Assembly (NCBI RefSeq): GCF_001904745.1
Contig: NZ_MRCD01000010.1
Coordinates: 1-64,000, forward strand
Reading direction: 5' to 3'
From: Calothrix sp. HK-06
GTDB taxonomy: Bacteria; Cyanobacteriota; Cyanobacteriia; Cyanobacteriales; Nostocaceae
Length of the DNA: 64,000 nucleotides
This document shows, in pieces, positions 1 through 8,695 of this stretch (position 1 is its first letter; each line of letters starts with the position of its first letter). The notes under the pieces were generated by a model. It searched no databases, was not told the origin of the DNA, and saw only the letters and a list, made by a program, of their open reading frames with translations. Made by a program: the position numbers and the translations under genes.

Positions 1-379
1 CATCAAAAAATATTACTTTATCGTTGTGTAGTGCTTCTCTAGTGGGTAATCTTACTTGTTCCTTCGTAAAATCAAAGTAGTCAAAAATATCTTCACTTAA
101 TTCATATAAAACTTCATATAATAGTTTTTGACTTTTACCTTCTAACGATAAAAGTACAAACTCAAAGTTATCTAAACATACAAAATTAAGAACCTGAGAT
201 AAAACAGAAGTCTTACCAATTCGTCGCTGACCATGCAGCAAAATAACCTGTACTTTCTGATTTAAATTATCCTTAATAAAATTAAACAATTCTTCACGCC
301 CAAAAAAGAATTCTGGTTCATAAATTGGGCGCCCAATTATGTAAGGATTTTCTGAATACTGAGTAGCAGATAACACCAT
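1..379 (-). CDS. P-loop ATPase, N-terminal part (cut by window edge)
   Basis: The reverse strand stays open from an ATG at 379 to the window edge (126 codons seen). It reads as the N-terminus of an AAA/STAND-type ATPase: an NPYIIGRP start, an FFFGRE motif near residues 25-29, and a Walker A (GQRRIGKT) at residues 50-57. The NPYxxGxP and FFGR landmarks recur in the gene that ends 42 bp before this window-left gene starts (421-1683), so the two are diverged tandem paralogues on the same strand. The first gene transcribed is the 421-1683 one. FGRE-type N-termini are common in cyanobacterial ATPases of unknown role. The C-terminus, and with it any effector domain, lies outside the window, so the function cannot be stated. 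Confidence 0.75.
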   Translation of the reverse strand, partial: MVLSATQYSENPYIIGRPIYEPEFFFGREELFNFIKDNLNQKVQVILLHGQRRIGKTSVLSQVLNFVCLDNFEFVLLSLEGKSQKLLYEVLYELSEDIFDYFDFTKEQVRLPTREALHNDKVIFFD

Positions 380-420
380 CAGCAATACCTCCCCTACTTT
401 GATTTTAGCAGCAAATGTAA

Positions 421-1683
421 CTAAGCGGGGGCACCAAAAAACTGTTTGATAACAGCAATAACTACAGATTGAACAATATCTTTATTTTGCCATAACCAGC
501 GAATAGCTTGCTGTGTTTTTTGTGCTTGTTCACGACTCATCAAATTAAGAAAAATTCTCTCACGTGCTAATAGTTTTTCTTCGTTGCTATTTTGAATCTC
601 TTGAATAACCCACCACTCCATCATCGAAGAAGTAAAACTATAAACAGTTTTGCCTTCAGAAACTGTATGCTGAATCACACCTCGTTCTTCCAAGTCAACA
701 AGTTCTCGACTGCGCTGACTAAAAACAAGGTCAACATCACCCAAACCGTAACGAGTATTTCTATTTAAACGACCTTGTAAATTACAAAGTGCGATTAACA
801 TCAATAAAATTTGTTCTTCATCAGTAGAAAATCTCCAAGTATCCCGAAAATACTGCTCTGTAGCGCTTTCAAAGTCTCGTGTAAAAATATCAATATTAGG
901 AGTTTGTCCAGCTTCAAGGGTTTCATACAGCAAATAACCAGCATTTTGCAGTAAAGCTGGGTGTCCATCAATAATCTTTAAAACACCTTCTCTAAATAAA
1001 CCAGAAATTTGAACGAACAACTGGGTACTAACTTCATCAGTCGTTAACGGTCGCAGCAGTCGAAATAAATAATGATTATACCAGGGAGAACCACCGGGTG
1101 TGATAGTGGGACCAAGTTCATTGAGGCGCCGAAAAGTAGTAACAACAGTAGAGAGGTATCTACCTTCGTTGCTATGAACCGCCAAGTCACGAAACTCGCT
1201 TAAAAAAGTCAGCATTTCCACTTCGGTATACTGGTCATTAGTACGCAACGCCGCATCGTAATCATCGAGTAGCAGTAATAAAAACTTATCTTGCTGTCCA
1301 ATTTTTTTGAGAATACGTCGTAAATCTCCTTTTTCTACTTGCTGATCGTCCAATATTTGGTCAATATCGGCTCGTAAAGCTTCATTCGCATCATCGTATA
1401 AACGATTTAGAATTTCTCGCCAAAACTCTGAAGGAGTAAACGGACTAATACCAGCACAGCTAAGTGAAACGATAAATGCTTTTGATATGTCCTTTCCTCG
1501 TCTCTTCCAAATTTCAGGCGCCGCTAGGTATCTTAGCAAAGAGGATTTTCCCATACCAGGACTACCATATATTGCTAAATGCGCGCGTTTGGAAATTTGG
1601 TCAAATGCTGTTGTAATTTCTGACGCGCGTCCAAAAAAATACTCTAAAGGCACTGGACCACCGACATAGTAAGGGTTTGGCAT
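421..1683 (-). CDS. AAA/STAND-type ATPase, 420 aa
   Basis: This is a soluble P-loop NTPase. Residues 3-8 carry NPYYVG, an FFGR motif follows at 16-19, Walker A (GSPGMGKSS) is at 40-48 and a Walker B with two acidic residues (LLLLLDDYD) at 135-143. The C-terminal half looks helical, ending in a probable winged-helix-like segment (the LVDLEERGVIQ area) and a hydrophobic tail. No enzymatic effector domain is visible. It lies upstream of, and is co-oriented with, a second ATPase of the same type at the left edge. Such NPYxxG/FGR ATPases resemble the nucleotide switch modules of STAND proteins and may be regulatory or defence-related, but that is inference. The start at 1683 is the first ATG and matches the conserved N-terminal motif. 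Confidence 0.75.
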   Translation of the reverse strand: MPNPYYVGGPVPLEYFFGRASEITTAFDQISKRAHLAIYGSPGMGKSSLLRYLAAPEIWKRRGKDISKAFIVSLSCAGISPFTPSEFWREILNRLYDDANEALRADIDQILDDQQVEKGDLRRILKKIGQQDKFLLLLLDDYDAALRTNDQYTEVEMLTFLSEFRDLAVHSNEGRYLSTVVTTFRRLNELGPTITPGGSPWYNHYLFRLLRPLTTDEVSTQLFVQISGLFREGVLKIIDGHPALLQNAGYLLYETLEAGQTPNIDIFTRDFESATEQYFRDTWRFSTDEEQILLMLIALCNLQGRLNRNTRYGLGDVDLVFSQRSRELVDLEERGVIQHTVSEGKTVYSFTSSMMEWWVIQEIQNSNEEKLLARERIFLNLMSREQAQKTQQAIRWLWQNKDIVQSVVIAVIKQFFGAPA

Positions 1684-1887
1684 GTTTATGTGGAGGGAAG
1701 GAAATTTGTTACATATATTTTAGATGAAAAATTTTGTAGGTTGGGTGGAGCGCCGCGCAACCCAACATCTTTTATTGATTAACACATTTTAAAATTAAAC
1801 CGCAAACTACGCAAAGGAAGAGTAAATGCATAATTTCAAAAATCAGACATAAGTTTCATTGTTACTCTTTCGGCTATCTATACAAAC

Positions 1888-2217
1888 ATGAGACTTATAA
1901 TTAGAATTACAGGACTAGTATTAATGCTTATAGGTATTAAAGTATTAGCAGGCAGCGTCATTTTATCTGGGCACTTAATTCAAAGCTTACCCGTAATTAT
2001 TCTTACTATATGTGGAGTGTGGACATTAACTTACGCGCGGCAATATCGTAAATACGGCTGGTTGTTCATTGGTGGTGGCGCCACTTACGCTATTGCAAGC
2101 GGTACAATTTTCATTACTCCCATTTCATTAATATCATTTGCATTATCTTTTTTTGCAGCTAGCGCTGGTTATACTATGTTATCTACTGGTAAAGTAAAAT
2201 TTCAAATATTGCCATGA
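1888..2217 (+). CDS. Small integral membrane protein, 109 aa
   Basis: I do not recognise a named family. The protein is almost wholly hydrophobic, with about four predicted membrane segments (roughly residues 3-22, 32-49, 57-75 and 80-100) joined by short loops, one of them basic (ARQYRKYG). Its stop codon overlaps the start of the following cupin gene by 4 bp (ATGA), which suggests translational coupling. It is plausibly a small cyanobacterial membrane protein of unknown role. Confidence 0.65.
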   Translation: MRLIIRITGLVLMLIGIKVLAGSVILSGHLIQSLPVIILTICGVWTLTYARQYRKYGWLFIGGGATYAIASGTIFITPISLISFALSFFAASAGYTMLSTGKVKFQILP

Positions 2218-2561
2218 CAAGAAAAATTAATAAACAAAATGCCGAGCATTACCTTTGGGGTAATAATTGTCACGGTTGGCACCTTGTAAAACAACCTGAA
2301 CTAAGCGTTATTCAAGAAGAAATGCCACCACACACATCAGAAGTACGGCATTATCATAAACACTCTCAGCAATTTTTCTTTATTTTATCAGGAGAAGCAA
2401 CAATAGAAGTAGATGGTCGGCGCCAAGTGTTACAAGCACATGAAGGATTAGAAATTTCACCAGGTCAAGCGCATCAAGTATTTAATGAGTCACAGCAAAA
2501 TCTTGAATTTATAGTAGTTTCTCAACCACCAAGTCATGAAGACAGAACTTTGTGTGATTGA
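2214..2561 (+). CDS. Cupin-domain protein, 115 aa
   Basis: This is a single-domain cupin. The first cupin motif is visible around residues 45-60 (HYHKHSQQFFFILSGEA) and supplies the metal-ligand histidines; the second lies near residues 80-92 (SPGQAHQVFN). The length is typical for small monocupins that bind a metal and sense or convert a small molecule, but the substrate is not predictable. It overlaps the upstream membrane-protein gene by 4 bp, so the two are probably co-translated. The ATG at 2214 is the only reasonable start. Confidence 0.8.
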   Translation: MTRKINKQNAEHYLWGNNCHGWHLVKQPELSVIQEEMPPHTSEVRHYHKHSQQFFFILSGEATIEVDGRRQVLQAHEGLEISPGQAHQVFNESQQNLEFIVVSQPPSHEDRTLCD

Positions 2562-2637
2562 AGCAAAAGTTTTCCTTGATTCTTTCTTTGCGTTCTTTGT
2601 GTCCTTTGCGGTTCGTTGTACAAACGTTAGTTCTACT

Positions 2638-3429
2638 TTAAAGTGGTTTTAACACGGTGCTTAAAGTTATCCAGCAATTACTGTTCAGATAATCTTGCAT
2701 AGCTACCTCTTCATCAAAATTGTGGGGTAAAAGTCTTCCTTCATAAACGAGTTTGACTTCGCTTTGCTGAAATGACCAAGGAGATACTGCTATATGATTA
2801 CAATTGCCTTCTTTTTCTAGCAAGGTTAATTCGAGTGTAGTTTCTCCGTCACTTGTTGGAACTTTTGCTACTTGCTCTTTCCCAGTAAATCCTTGGCATA
2901 AAATTATTGACAGACTATCCCAGGTTGCTACGAGTTGTTGGTTGCGCTTGATAATGGACGGCACCGCATATTGTGCAAAATATTCATCTTGATTAAGAAT
3001 ATAGATAAGTTGCTCTTGAAATGCTGCCTCTTGATTAAGAAAATCCTGCACAATAGTTGTTGCTTCTTTTGAGTTTCGCCAGTTACTAAACCTTTCATAC
3101 AACCCTGTACCATGCAACGAGACGAGTAACGCTGCGTATCTCCCAAACGGAAGTGCAAGCTGTTTTGCACTCGACCACATATCTATATGTACTTGTGTTG
3201 GCAACTGTGTAAATTTATGAGGATAGCCAGTTTCAGGGTTTAGCGTTGGCTTTTGCTCCCATTTAACCCAACCAATATCATGTAGAGAGGCGCCTAGACA
3301 AACTTCATCAAAAGGAACAAAGTTACCAAATTGTTCATTACCCCAAGCGCGCGCTAGTTCTCCCGCAATAATAGCGTGATGCGGTTGAGTAATACAAACT
3401 AAGCCTTGTTCTGTAAAGCGATGCAACAT
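2638..3429 (-). CDS. DUF3891 family protein, 263 aa
   Basis: The protein resembles the DUF3891 family, proteins of unknown function with HD-like metal-binding patterns. Visible features are an N-terminal HH pair (QPHHAIIAGELARAW, residues 15-29), a histidine-aspartate pair (GASLHDIGW, near residues 46-54) and a later LVSLHGTGLYERF segment. The HH...HD arrangement resembles HD-domain phosphohydrolases, but no reaction is established. It is monocistronic here, with an intergenic gap before the Uma2 gene. Confidence 0.75.
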   Translation of the reverse strand: MLHRFTEQGLVCITQPHHAIIAGELARAWGNEQFGNFVPFDEVCLGASLHDIGWVKWEQKPTLNPETGYPHKFTQLPTQVHIDMWSSAKQLALPFGRYAALLVSLHGTGLYERFSNWRNSKEATTIVQDFLNQEAAFQEQLIYILNQDEYFAQYAVPSIIKRNQQLVATWDSLSIILCQGFTGKEQVAKVPTSDGETTLELTLLEKEGNCNHIAVSPWSFQQSEVKLVYEGRLLPHNFDEEVAMQDYLNSNCWITLSTVLKPL

Positions 3430-3586
3430 GAGAAAAACCTAACTACTTCTCACTTTTAAGATAAATGTAAGGAGAAAGTGAGTTTTATAGCTGAAGGAAG
3501 AGAAAATATCTAGCAATAAATGATTCTAACTTTCGTCGTATCGTAATTTAATATACATTTAAAGTTCTTCTTTTGTTAATTCAAAT

Positions 3587-4141
3587 TTAAATATTTAGCC
3601 AGTTAAAGATTTGTTCGACGGTTAGAGATAGGTCAATATTACTAATAATGGGGAGTATATCTGTTCTTTCTAGGAGTTCAACACGTTGGTTAGGATGTAC
3701 AGCTAAAATTCCAGCTTCATCTGGAAGAATTAACCACCCAAGTTCTGTACCATTTTTACTGCAATGTAGCAGGTTACGGAGAACTTTAGTTTGGCTTTGC
3801 TCTGGTGAGAGAATTTCTATTGCCCAGTCAGGATGGCTATCAAAGCGGTTGGCAATTCTTCCAGACTCAGTTCGGGGTATGCGTTCCCATCGAAATACAG
3901 CAACATCAGGAACTACGGTGGCGCCACCAAATGTACAGCGCAGTTCAGGTAATGCTAAAGCAATCTTTTGAGGTTCCGCAACTTCGTTAATAGTAGAAAC
4001 AAGTTTACCTTGAAGTCGGCTGTGTTCTCCTTGTGGCATGGGTTTTTGACTAATTTGTCCATTAATGTACTCAGAAGCCGGTTCAGTTTCGGATAATTGC
4101 AGGAATTCTTCTAAAGTTATGGGTTTAACTACCGTAGCCAT
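3587..4141 (-). CDS. Uma2 family (DUF820) endonuclease-like protein
   Basis: This protein belongs to the Uma2/DUF820 family, which is greatly expanded in cyanobacteria and has a PD-(D/E)XK nuclease fold. The opening (TLEEFLQLSETEPASEYINGQ) is characteristic, and the catalytic-like elements VVPDVAVFRW and PDWAIEILSPEQS followed by K are present near residues 75-120. The length (184 aa) is normal. The biological role of the family is unknown. The gene stands alone, with short intergenic regions on both sides. Confidence 0.88.
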   Translation of the reverse strand: MATVVKPITLEEFLQLSETEPASEYINGQISQKPMPQGEHSRLQGKLVSTINEVAEPQKIALALPELRCTFGGATVVPDVAVFRWERIPRTESGRIANRFDSHPDWAIEILSPEQSQTKVLRNLLHCSKNGTELGWLILPDEAGILAVHPNQRVELLERTDILPIISNIDLSLTVEQIFNWLNI

Positions 4142-4201
4142 GATTGTTTTTCGCTCCCGTGTCTTATATCAATTTTACTTATGAGGAGAGAATTTATTCT
4201 A

Positions 4202-5155
4202 TTATGTTCGATACTTTACCGTAGGCAGATGGCGGCCGACATAACCAATAATTACTTTTCCTGGTTTTTCTGCAAAGAAATGAATGCGCCAGTTACAAAA
4301 TCGTAATTTAACATGGCGCTCAAATAAACGCCTCTGCCCGTCAGGACAAGTAAAAGTTCTTTCTCTAGCATACTGATTTAAGGTTGACTCGCTTTCTCCT
4401 GACTCATCAAGTGAGTAATTTTTTAAACTAAAAGCTCCTGTTTGCCATGTACTGTAACATTCTTGAATTGTAAATAACGTGTCAACAACTGCTTGTAACT
4501 CTAATTGCCCATTTAAAATACTTTGTAGTTGTCTAGCTACAGAATCACAAAAATCTAGATTCGGAAAAAATTCTTCTCTCCTATCCCAAAGTTCTAAACC
4601 GTTATAAATGGCTCTACGAATACTTTCTTGAATCCAGTTTATATGATTTTGTATATGTTGACGACGACTAGCGTGAATAATGTCTACACTTTCACTGATA
4701 ATATCTCCATCCTCATCCATACACGAAAATTTAACTTGTAGATAGCTGGCATCCCAGCAATCATTAGATAGTAAACTTACAGGAATAGAATTGCTAACTA
4801 GTGCAAAGCCTAACCCTATTGCTTGCATTTCTTGATAGTAAACATCGGACAAATCAAAATTGTTCTTAATATCCTCTATCGCGTCAACCCAAACAGGAGC
4901 TTTTGCTGTGAGAGTTCTAAAATAGCTGCGTTCTTCTCTGCTTACTTCATTATCATTACGCCAAGAAGCAATAGGGTAATTTGGCGCAATCTCAATTATG
5001 TTGATATCATTTTGTGTACGTAGAACTCGATTTACACCACTAGTTGTTGCTTGACGCAAAGTGCTAATTAACTCAGACATTAATCTTCGTGCGCTCGGAA
5101 TATCAGCAGCAGGAGTCAACAGAGATAGCTCATTAAGTACCATCTCTAAGTCCAT
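4202..5155 (-). CDS. Unknown 317-aa protein, third gene of DUF262/ATPase operon
   Basis: I do not recognise this protein. It is soluble and 317 aa long. Its last ~50 residues (RHVKLRFCNWRIHFF, then GKVIIGYVGRHLPT) form a beta-rich basic segment reminiscent of RelE/ParE-type folds; the middle part carries a WD/ESVDIIHASRRQH stretch and several aromatic clusters. The start lies inside the end of the upstream ATPase gene (23-bp overlap) and is preceded by a good ribosome-binding site (AGGAGAG about 6 bp upstream). It is therefore clearly the last gene of the three-gene operon and probably its effector or accessory subunit (inference). Confidence 0.75.
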   Translation of the reverse strand: MDLEMVLNELSLLTPAADIPSARRLMSELISTLRQATTSGVNRVLRTQNDINIIEIAPNYPIASWRNDNEVSREERSYFRTLTAKAPVWVDAIEDIKNNFDLSDVYYQEMQAIGLGFALVSNSIPVSLLSNDCWDASYLQVKFSCMDEDGDIISESVDIIHASRRQHIQNHINWIQESIRRAIYNGLELWDRREEFFPNLDFCDSVARQLQSILNGQLELQAVVDTLFTIQECYSTWQTGAFSLKNYSLDESGESESTLNQYARERTFTCPDGQRRLFERHVKLRFCNWRIHFFAEKPGKVIIGYVGRHLPTVKYRT

Positions 5156-6356
5156 TTTGCTCTCCTGCTGGTTCTAATAAAGTCTCCAAGCTTTTATCCC
5201 ATTCATCAAAGAAACCGTCTGGCCATCGGTCAATTCTACCATTTCTATCAATATGCGGCGACACTACGTTTGTAAAAGTTTGTCCTTTTTTCTCTTGACG
5301 CTGGAAATAATGTAATTGAACATCATTAGGTTTTAGCTTGCCACCATGAACCGCCAAACGAATACCGTTTAAAACATGGTCACTGTGAGTTTCTACAACT
5401 ACTTGAATACCACTACTAGCTGCGAGAGCTATTAATTCTCCCATTTTTTTTTGTCCTCTAGGATGAAGGTGAGATTCTGGATTTTCAAGCAAAACTAATG
5501 TACCAGGAGGAGGTGCAAGTAGTGCAACAATAATAGGTAATGTATAGGAAATTCCAAAGCCAACATTGGTTGCGCGATATTTGTTACTAATATCGTTTCC
5601 CATTGCAAATGAGTACTGGACGCTAATTAAATCAATATCTGTATTTGAGGTAATATAAATCCTTGTACCTGGACTTATTTCACCCATCCATGCTTCCACT
5701 TGATCTTTTAATTCAGGTGATTTTGCGTTTGGATGGCGTAATTGCCTTAACATATCTTGACTAGGACGCTCAAAAGTGTAATTCAATCTTTGATTATTTA
5801 TTTTTTGAAGTCCGACAGTGTTGATATGACAGTTTCCAAACAAACTCAAAAAATGTGCTGTATAATCACCTGCTGTTCCAAGCTGAAAATGTTGACGAAC
5901 CATTTCATCAGCCATTTCATATACATTTATTGGACCAATTCTTTCTGCTTGAAGGTAGTGAAAGTAATCTCCAAAAAGGCAAAATTCATGTATTTCCGAG
6001 GTATTTGGAACGCTTTCGCTTCGCAAAACATCGGCTTTTTGGTCATAAGCAAAACGCCACTTCCACATTGTTTCTTCTTTATATAGCTTAACAGAAAGCT
6101 CAAAGCTAATAAATTCTTCCTCGGCGCCTTCAAAAAGTGCATCTTGGGCTGTTCCTATACGAACTAAATCACCATTCAGAGCTAAATGCCCATGTTGTAA
6201 AACTCTCTGCTGATATGATTGCCTTAACAATAATAATGATTGTAATACTGATGATTTTCCCATTCCGTTAAGTCCAGATAATAACGTTAGCGGACGAAAC
6301 TCAAGTAACTGCTCTTTAAAAGGTTTAAAATTTTGTAATTTTAATGAATGTATCAT
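5133..6356 (-). CDS. DUF3696-type AAA ATPase (OLD/SMC-like), 407 aa
   Basis: This is an ABC/SMC-related ATPase of the DUF3696 type. Walker A (GLNGMGKSS) is at residues 28-36, an ABC-signature-like segment (NVGFGISYTLPII) at 264-276, Walker B with catalytic glutamate (LVLLENPESHLHP) at 287-299 and a histidine switch (ETHSDH) at 322-327. The C-terminus (GRIDRWPDGFFDEWDK) is the DUF3696 signature. No Toprim nuclease domain is present, unlike full OLD proteins. The gene overlaps the DUF262 gene by 4 bp and the 317-aa gene by 23 bp. Related ATPases act as sensors or motors in several phage-defence modules; that role is inferred here. Confidence 0.88.
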   Translation of the reverse strand: MIHSLKLQNFKPFKEQLLEFRPLTLLSGLNGMGKSSVLQSLLLLRQSYQQRVLQHGHLALNGDLVRIGTAQDALFEGAEEEFISFELSVKLYKEETMWKWRFAYDQKADVLRSESVPNTSEIHEFCLFGDYFHYLQAERIGPINVYEMADEMVRQHFQLGTAGDYTAHFLSLFGNCHINTVGLQKINNQRLNYTFERPSQDMLRQLRHPNAKSPELKDQVEAWMGEISPGTRIYITSNTDIDLISVQYSFAMGNDISNKYRATNVGFGISYTLPIIVALLAPPPGTLVLLENPESHLHPRGQKKMGELIALAASSGIQVVVETHSDHVLNGIRLAVHGGKLKPNDVQLHYFQRQEKKGQTFTNVVSPHIDRNGRIDRWPDGFFDEWDKSLETLLEPAGEQNGLRDGT

Positions 6357-7480
6357 ACTAATACTGATTTAATTATTTGTTCAATATCGTTTATTCTACG
6401 TAATGCATCCTTTATATTACCAGTAATTCTATAGACTGAATCATCAAACTTTTCTTTATCAGTTAAATCTTTTATTTTGCTGATTAAATAATCTCGTCGA
6501 AGCTTTAGAAGCTCTACTTCTTTATGATTCAATTTATACAAATTAATTGACCAAGCTTCAAACAAAGCTTTATTGATTGGATTCCTTGTAGATTTAGTAC
6601 TGTATATTTTACGGAAAGCATCCCTACCAAAAATTTCTATAGCTATTTTCATAACAGACAAAAAATTATTTTGAAATAAATTAACCTCCTTATCTGACAT
6701 TGAATTAATTTTGTGTATTGCTTCGTCTAGTAGTTTTTTTATACTTTTGATATTTAACTCCGCAATATTTGGATAAATCATAAAAGCTAAAATTCTTAAT
6801 ATACACTCACGGTCTAACATTTTATAAGTACTTATTCCATTATCGGTAGCATCTTTAAATTCTACTGAGTTTGCTAAAGTTTCTAATAATTTTGTCGCTT
6901 TGCCTTGATTTAGTGCATGACGTATTTCTTGTGCTGATAATGCTGAGGCAGTTGTGTTTATACGCTCAAATAGCGCTTTGCTAAACTCTTTCGGCGTACC
7001 TTTTTCTACTAGTACTACTGTAAGTTCTGTTTCTTCTAGGCGCCTCTGATAATTACGTGGTAATTCATTATATGTCTTCCCATTGAATTGTGTAAATGAC
7101 TGTAAGCCTGTTAGTCTAAGGTTTTTGTCTATTATAAATTCCTTAAAAGTATTAAATCTTTGTAGACCATCTATTACGACCCACTTATCACTACTTGCAT
7201 CAATATAAAATGTAGGTATGGGGATGCGAATCAATACAGATTCAATTAATCGACTTTTGGCAATATTATTCCATACTAATTTGCGTTGAAACTCTGGTTG
7301 AAGCTCAATTTCATCAAATTCTATTTTTTTTAAAATAGAGCTAATTGTAAATTGCCTAGTATCAACTCTAATTTGAGTAGGGTCAAAAGGTTCGTTTATT
7401 TCTTCTTCATCTAGTTCAATATCTTCTAACGCCATATCCTCTTCTAAATCTTTTGTATCAAGTTCCTTAAAACTAGTCAC
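6353..7480 (-). CDS. DUF262 domain protein, 375 aa
   Basis: The N-terminal half is a DUF262 (GmrS-like, ParB-related fold) domain. Its hallmarks are PEFQRKLVW at residues 62-70 and the nucleotide-handling motif DGLQRF at 104-109, followed by a TFKEF helix. An acidic N-terminal tail (residues 10-32) precedes it. The C-terminal half is helical and lysine-rich, and I see no HNH (DUF1524) nuclease domain such as follows DUF262 in full GmrSD enzymes. It is the first gene of an operon whose next gene overlaps it by 4 bp. DUF262 domains occur in the DNA-modification-sensing nucleases GmrSD, BrxU and SspE, so a role in anti-phage defence is plausible. Confidence 0.88.
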   Translation of the reverse strand: MTSFKELDTKDLEEDMALEDIELDEEEINEPFDPTQIRVDTRQFTISSILKKIEFDEIELQPEFQRKLVWNNIAKSRLIESVLIRIPIPTFYIDASSDKWVVIDGLQRFNTFKEFIIDKNLRLTGLQSFTQFNGKTYNELPRNYQRRLEETELTVVLVEKGTPKEFSKALFERINTTASALSAQEIRHALNQGKATKLLETLANSVEFKDATDNGISTYKMLDRECILRILAFMIYPNIAELNIKSIKKLLDEAIHKINSMSDKEVNLFQNNFLSVMKIAIEIFGRDAFRKIYSTKSTRNPINKALFEAWSINLYKLNHKEVELLKLRRDYLISKIKDLTDKEKFDDSVYRITGNIKDALRRINDIEQIIKSVLV

Positions 7481-7711
7481 AGCACTGTCTCCCCTAGCAA
7501 TGTTATCTTATAAAAAAAATCATTTACTCAAATAAACTAATTTATATTAATATTCCCTTACTTTCATTTCTTCCCTTTGTGTACGACCGTGGTTCGTTAC
7601 ATAGGCATCATTTTTTACGAATCATTTACAACTGCCATGTTATTTAAATGATATCAATAAAAAAGCAGCCATAATCAAATAGCTGCCATAATTAAAATAA
7701 TGTTACTTACC

Positions 7712-8653
7712 TTACTTAACTGCTGTAACCCCAGCCATATCTAAGATTGGTGCAATTAAGTCTTCGCGTTTAACTGCCATCATATGCACGCCTTGGCAGA
7801 GTTGCCGCGCGATTTGCACTTGTTCAGCAGCAATTTTCATTCCCTCTTCTAAGGGGTCTTTGGCTTGCGCTAATCTATCGATAATATACTGCGGTATATT
7901 TACACCTGGTACTGCTCGGTTGATGAATTCGGCATTTTTAGCTGATTTCAACAGGAATATTCCGGCAAGTATGGGTTTATTACACCCAGCGGCTATGGTG
8001 TCCATGAATTTTTCCAATATGTCGAAATCGGTGATTAGCTGACTTTGGAAAAATTGGGCGCCTGCTTCTACTTTTTTCTCAAACCGACTTTGTAACCCCG
8101 ACCAACTTTTACATTGCGGGTCAACTGCGGCGCCTACGAATAAATCTAACGCCCCATCGGTCAGGGGTTTATCGTTATAATCTATGCCCAAATTAAGTTT
8201 CTGGATAACTTGCAACAACCGCACTGCTTCGAGGTCGAAAACGGCTTTACAGTCGGGGTGGTCGCCTGCTTTTACAGGGTCGCCTGTTAAAGCTAGGATA
8301 TTTTGAATTCCTAATGCATGGGCGCCCATCAAATCAGCTTGTAAACCAATACGGTTTTTGTCCCGACACGCTAATTGGCATATCGGCTCGATACCGTTTT
8401 GAAGTAAAATCGCTGACGCCACTAGCGAAGACATACGTAACACAGCTCGGCTACCATCGGTGATATTGACGGCATGAACCCTCCCCTTAAGGGTCGCCGC
8501 CATTTGGAGCATGTGTTGCGGATTACCTCCTTTCGGTGGGCAAACCTCTGCTGTTACTAAGAACTCGCCGTTCCTAGCAGCAGCACGAAATGAACTGACT
8601 TTAACTGGAGTAATTGGTGTTAGTGTATCAAGCATAACAATGAGCATTTTCAC
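7712..8653 (-). CDS. metF: Methylenetetrahydrofolate reductase-like protein
   Basis: This is a TIM-barrel protein of the MetF family, the flavoenzymes that reduce 5,10-methylene-THF to 5-methyl-THF for methionine synthesis. Family features are EVCPPKGG near residue 36, the VNITDG strand, CRDKNRIGLQADLMGAHALGIQNILALTGDP (a hallmark of the fold) and QSQLITD near residue 207. At 313 aa it is in the usual bacterial range. Cyanobacterial members of this branch diverge from E. coli MetF, so the exact donor and substrate are inferred. Several in-frame ATGs crowd the start; translation probably begins within the first seven codons. Confidence 0.8.
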   Translation of the reverse strand: MKMLIVMLDTLTPITPVKVSSFRAAARNGEFLVTAEVCPPKGGNPQHMLQMAATLKGRVHAVNITDGSRAVLRMSSLVASAILLQNGIEPICQLACRDKNRIGLQADLMGAHALGIQNILALTGDPVKAGDHPDCKAVFDLEAVRLLQVIQKLNLGIDYNDKPLTDGALDLFVGAAVDPQCKSWSGLQSRFEKKVEAGAQFFQSQLITDFDILEKFMDTIAAGCNKPILAGIFLLKSAKNAEFINRAVPGVNIPQYIIDRLAQAKDPLEEGMKIAAEQVQIARQLCQGVHMMAVKREDLIAPILDMAGVTAVK

Positions 8654-8695
8654 TCTAAGTACAGCTGTAACACAACTTTACCCCATGTGGAAAGC

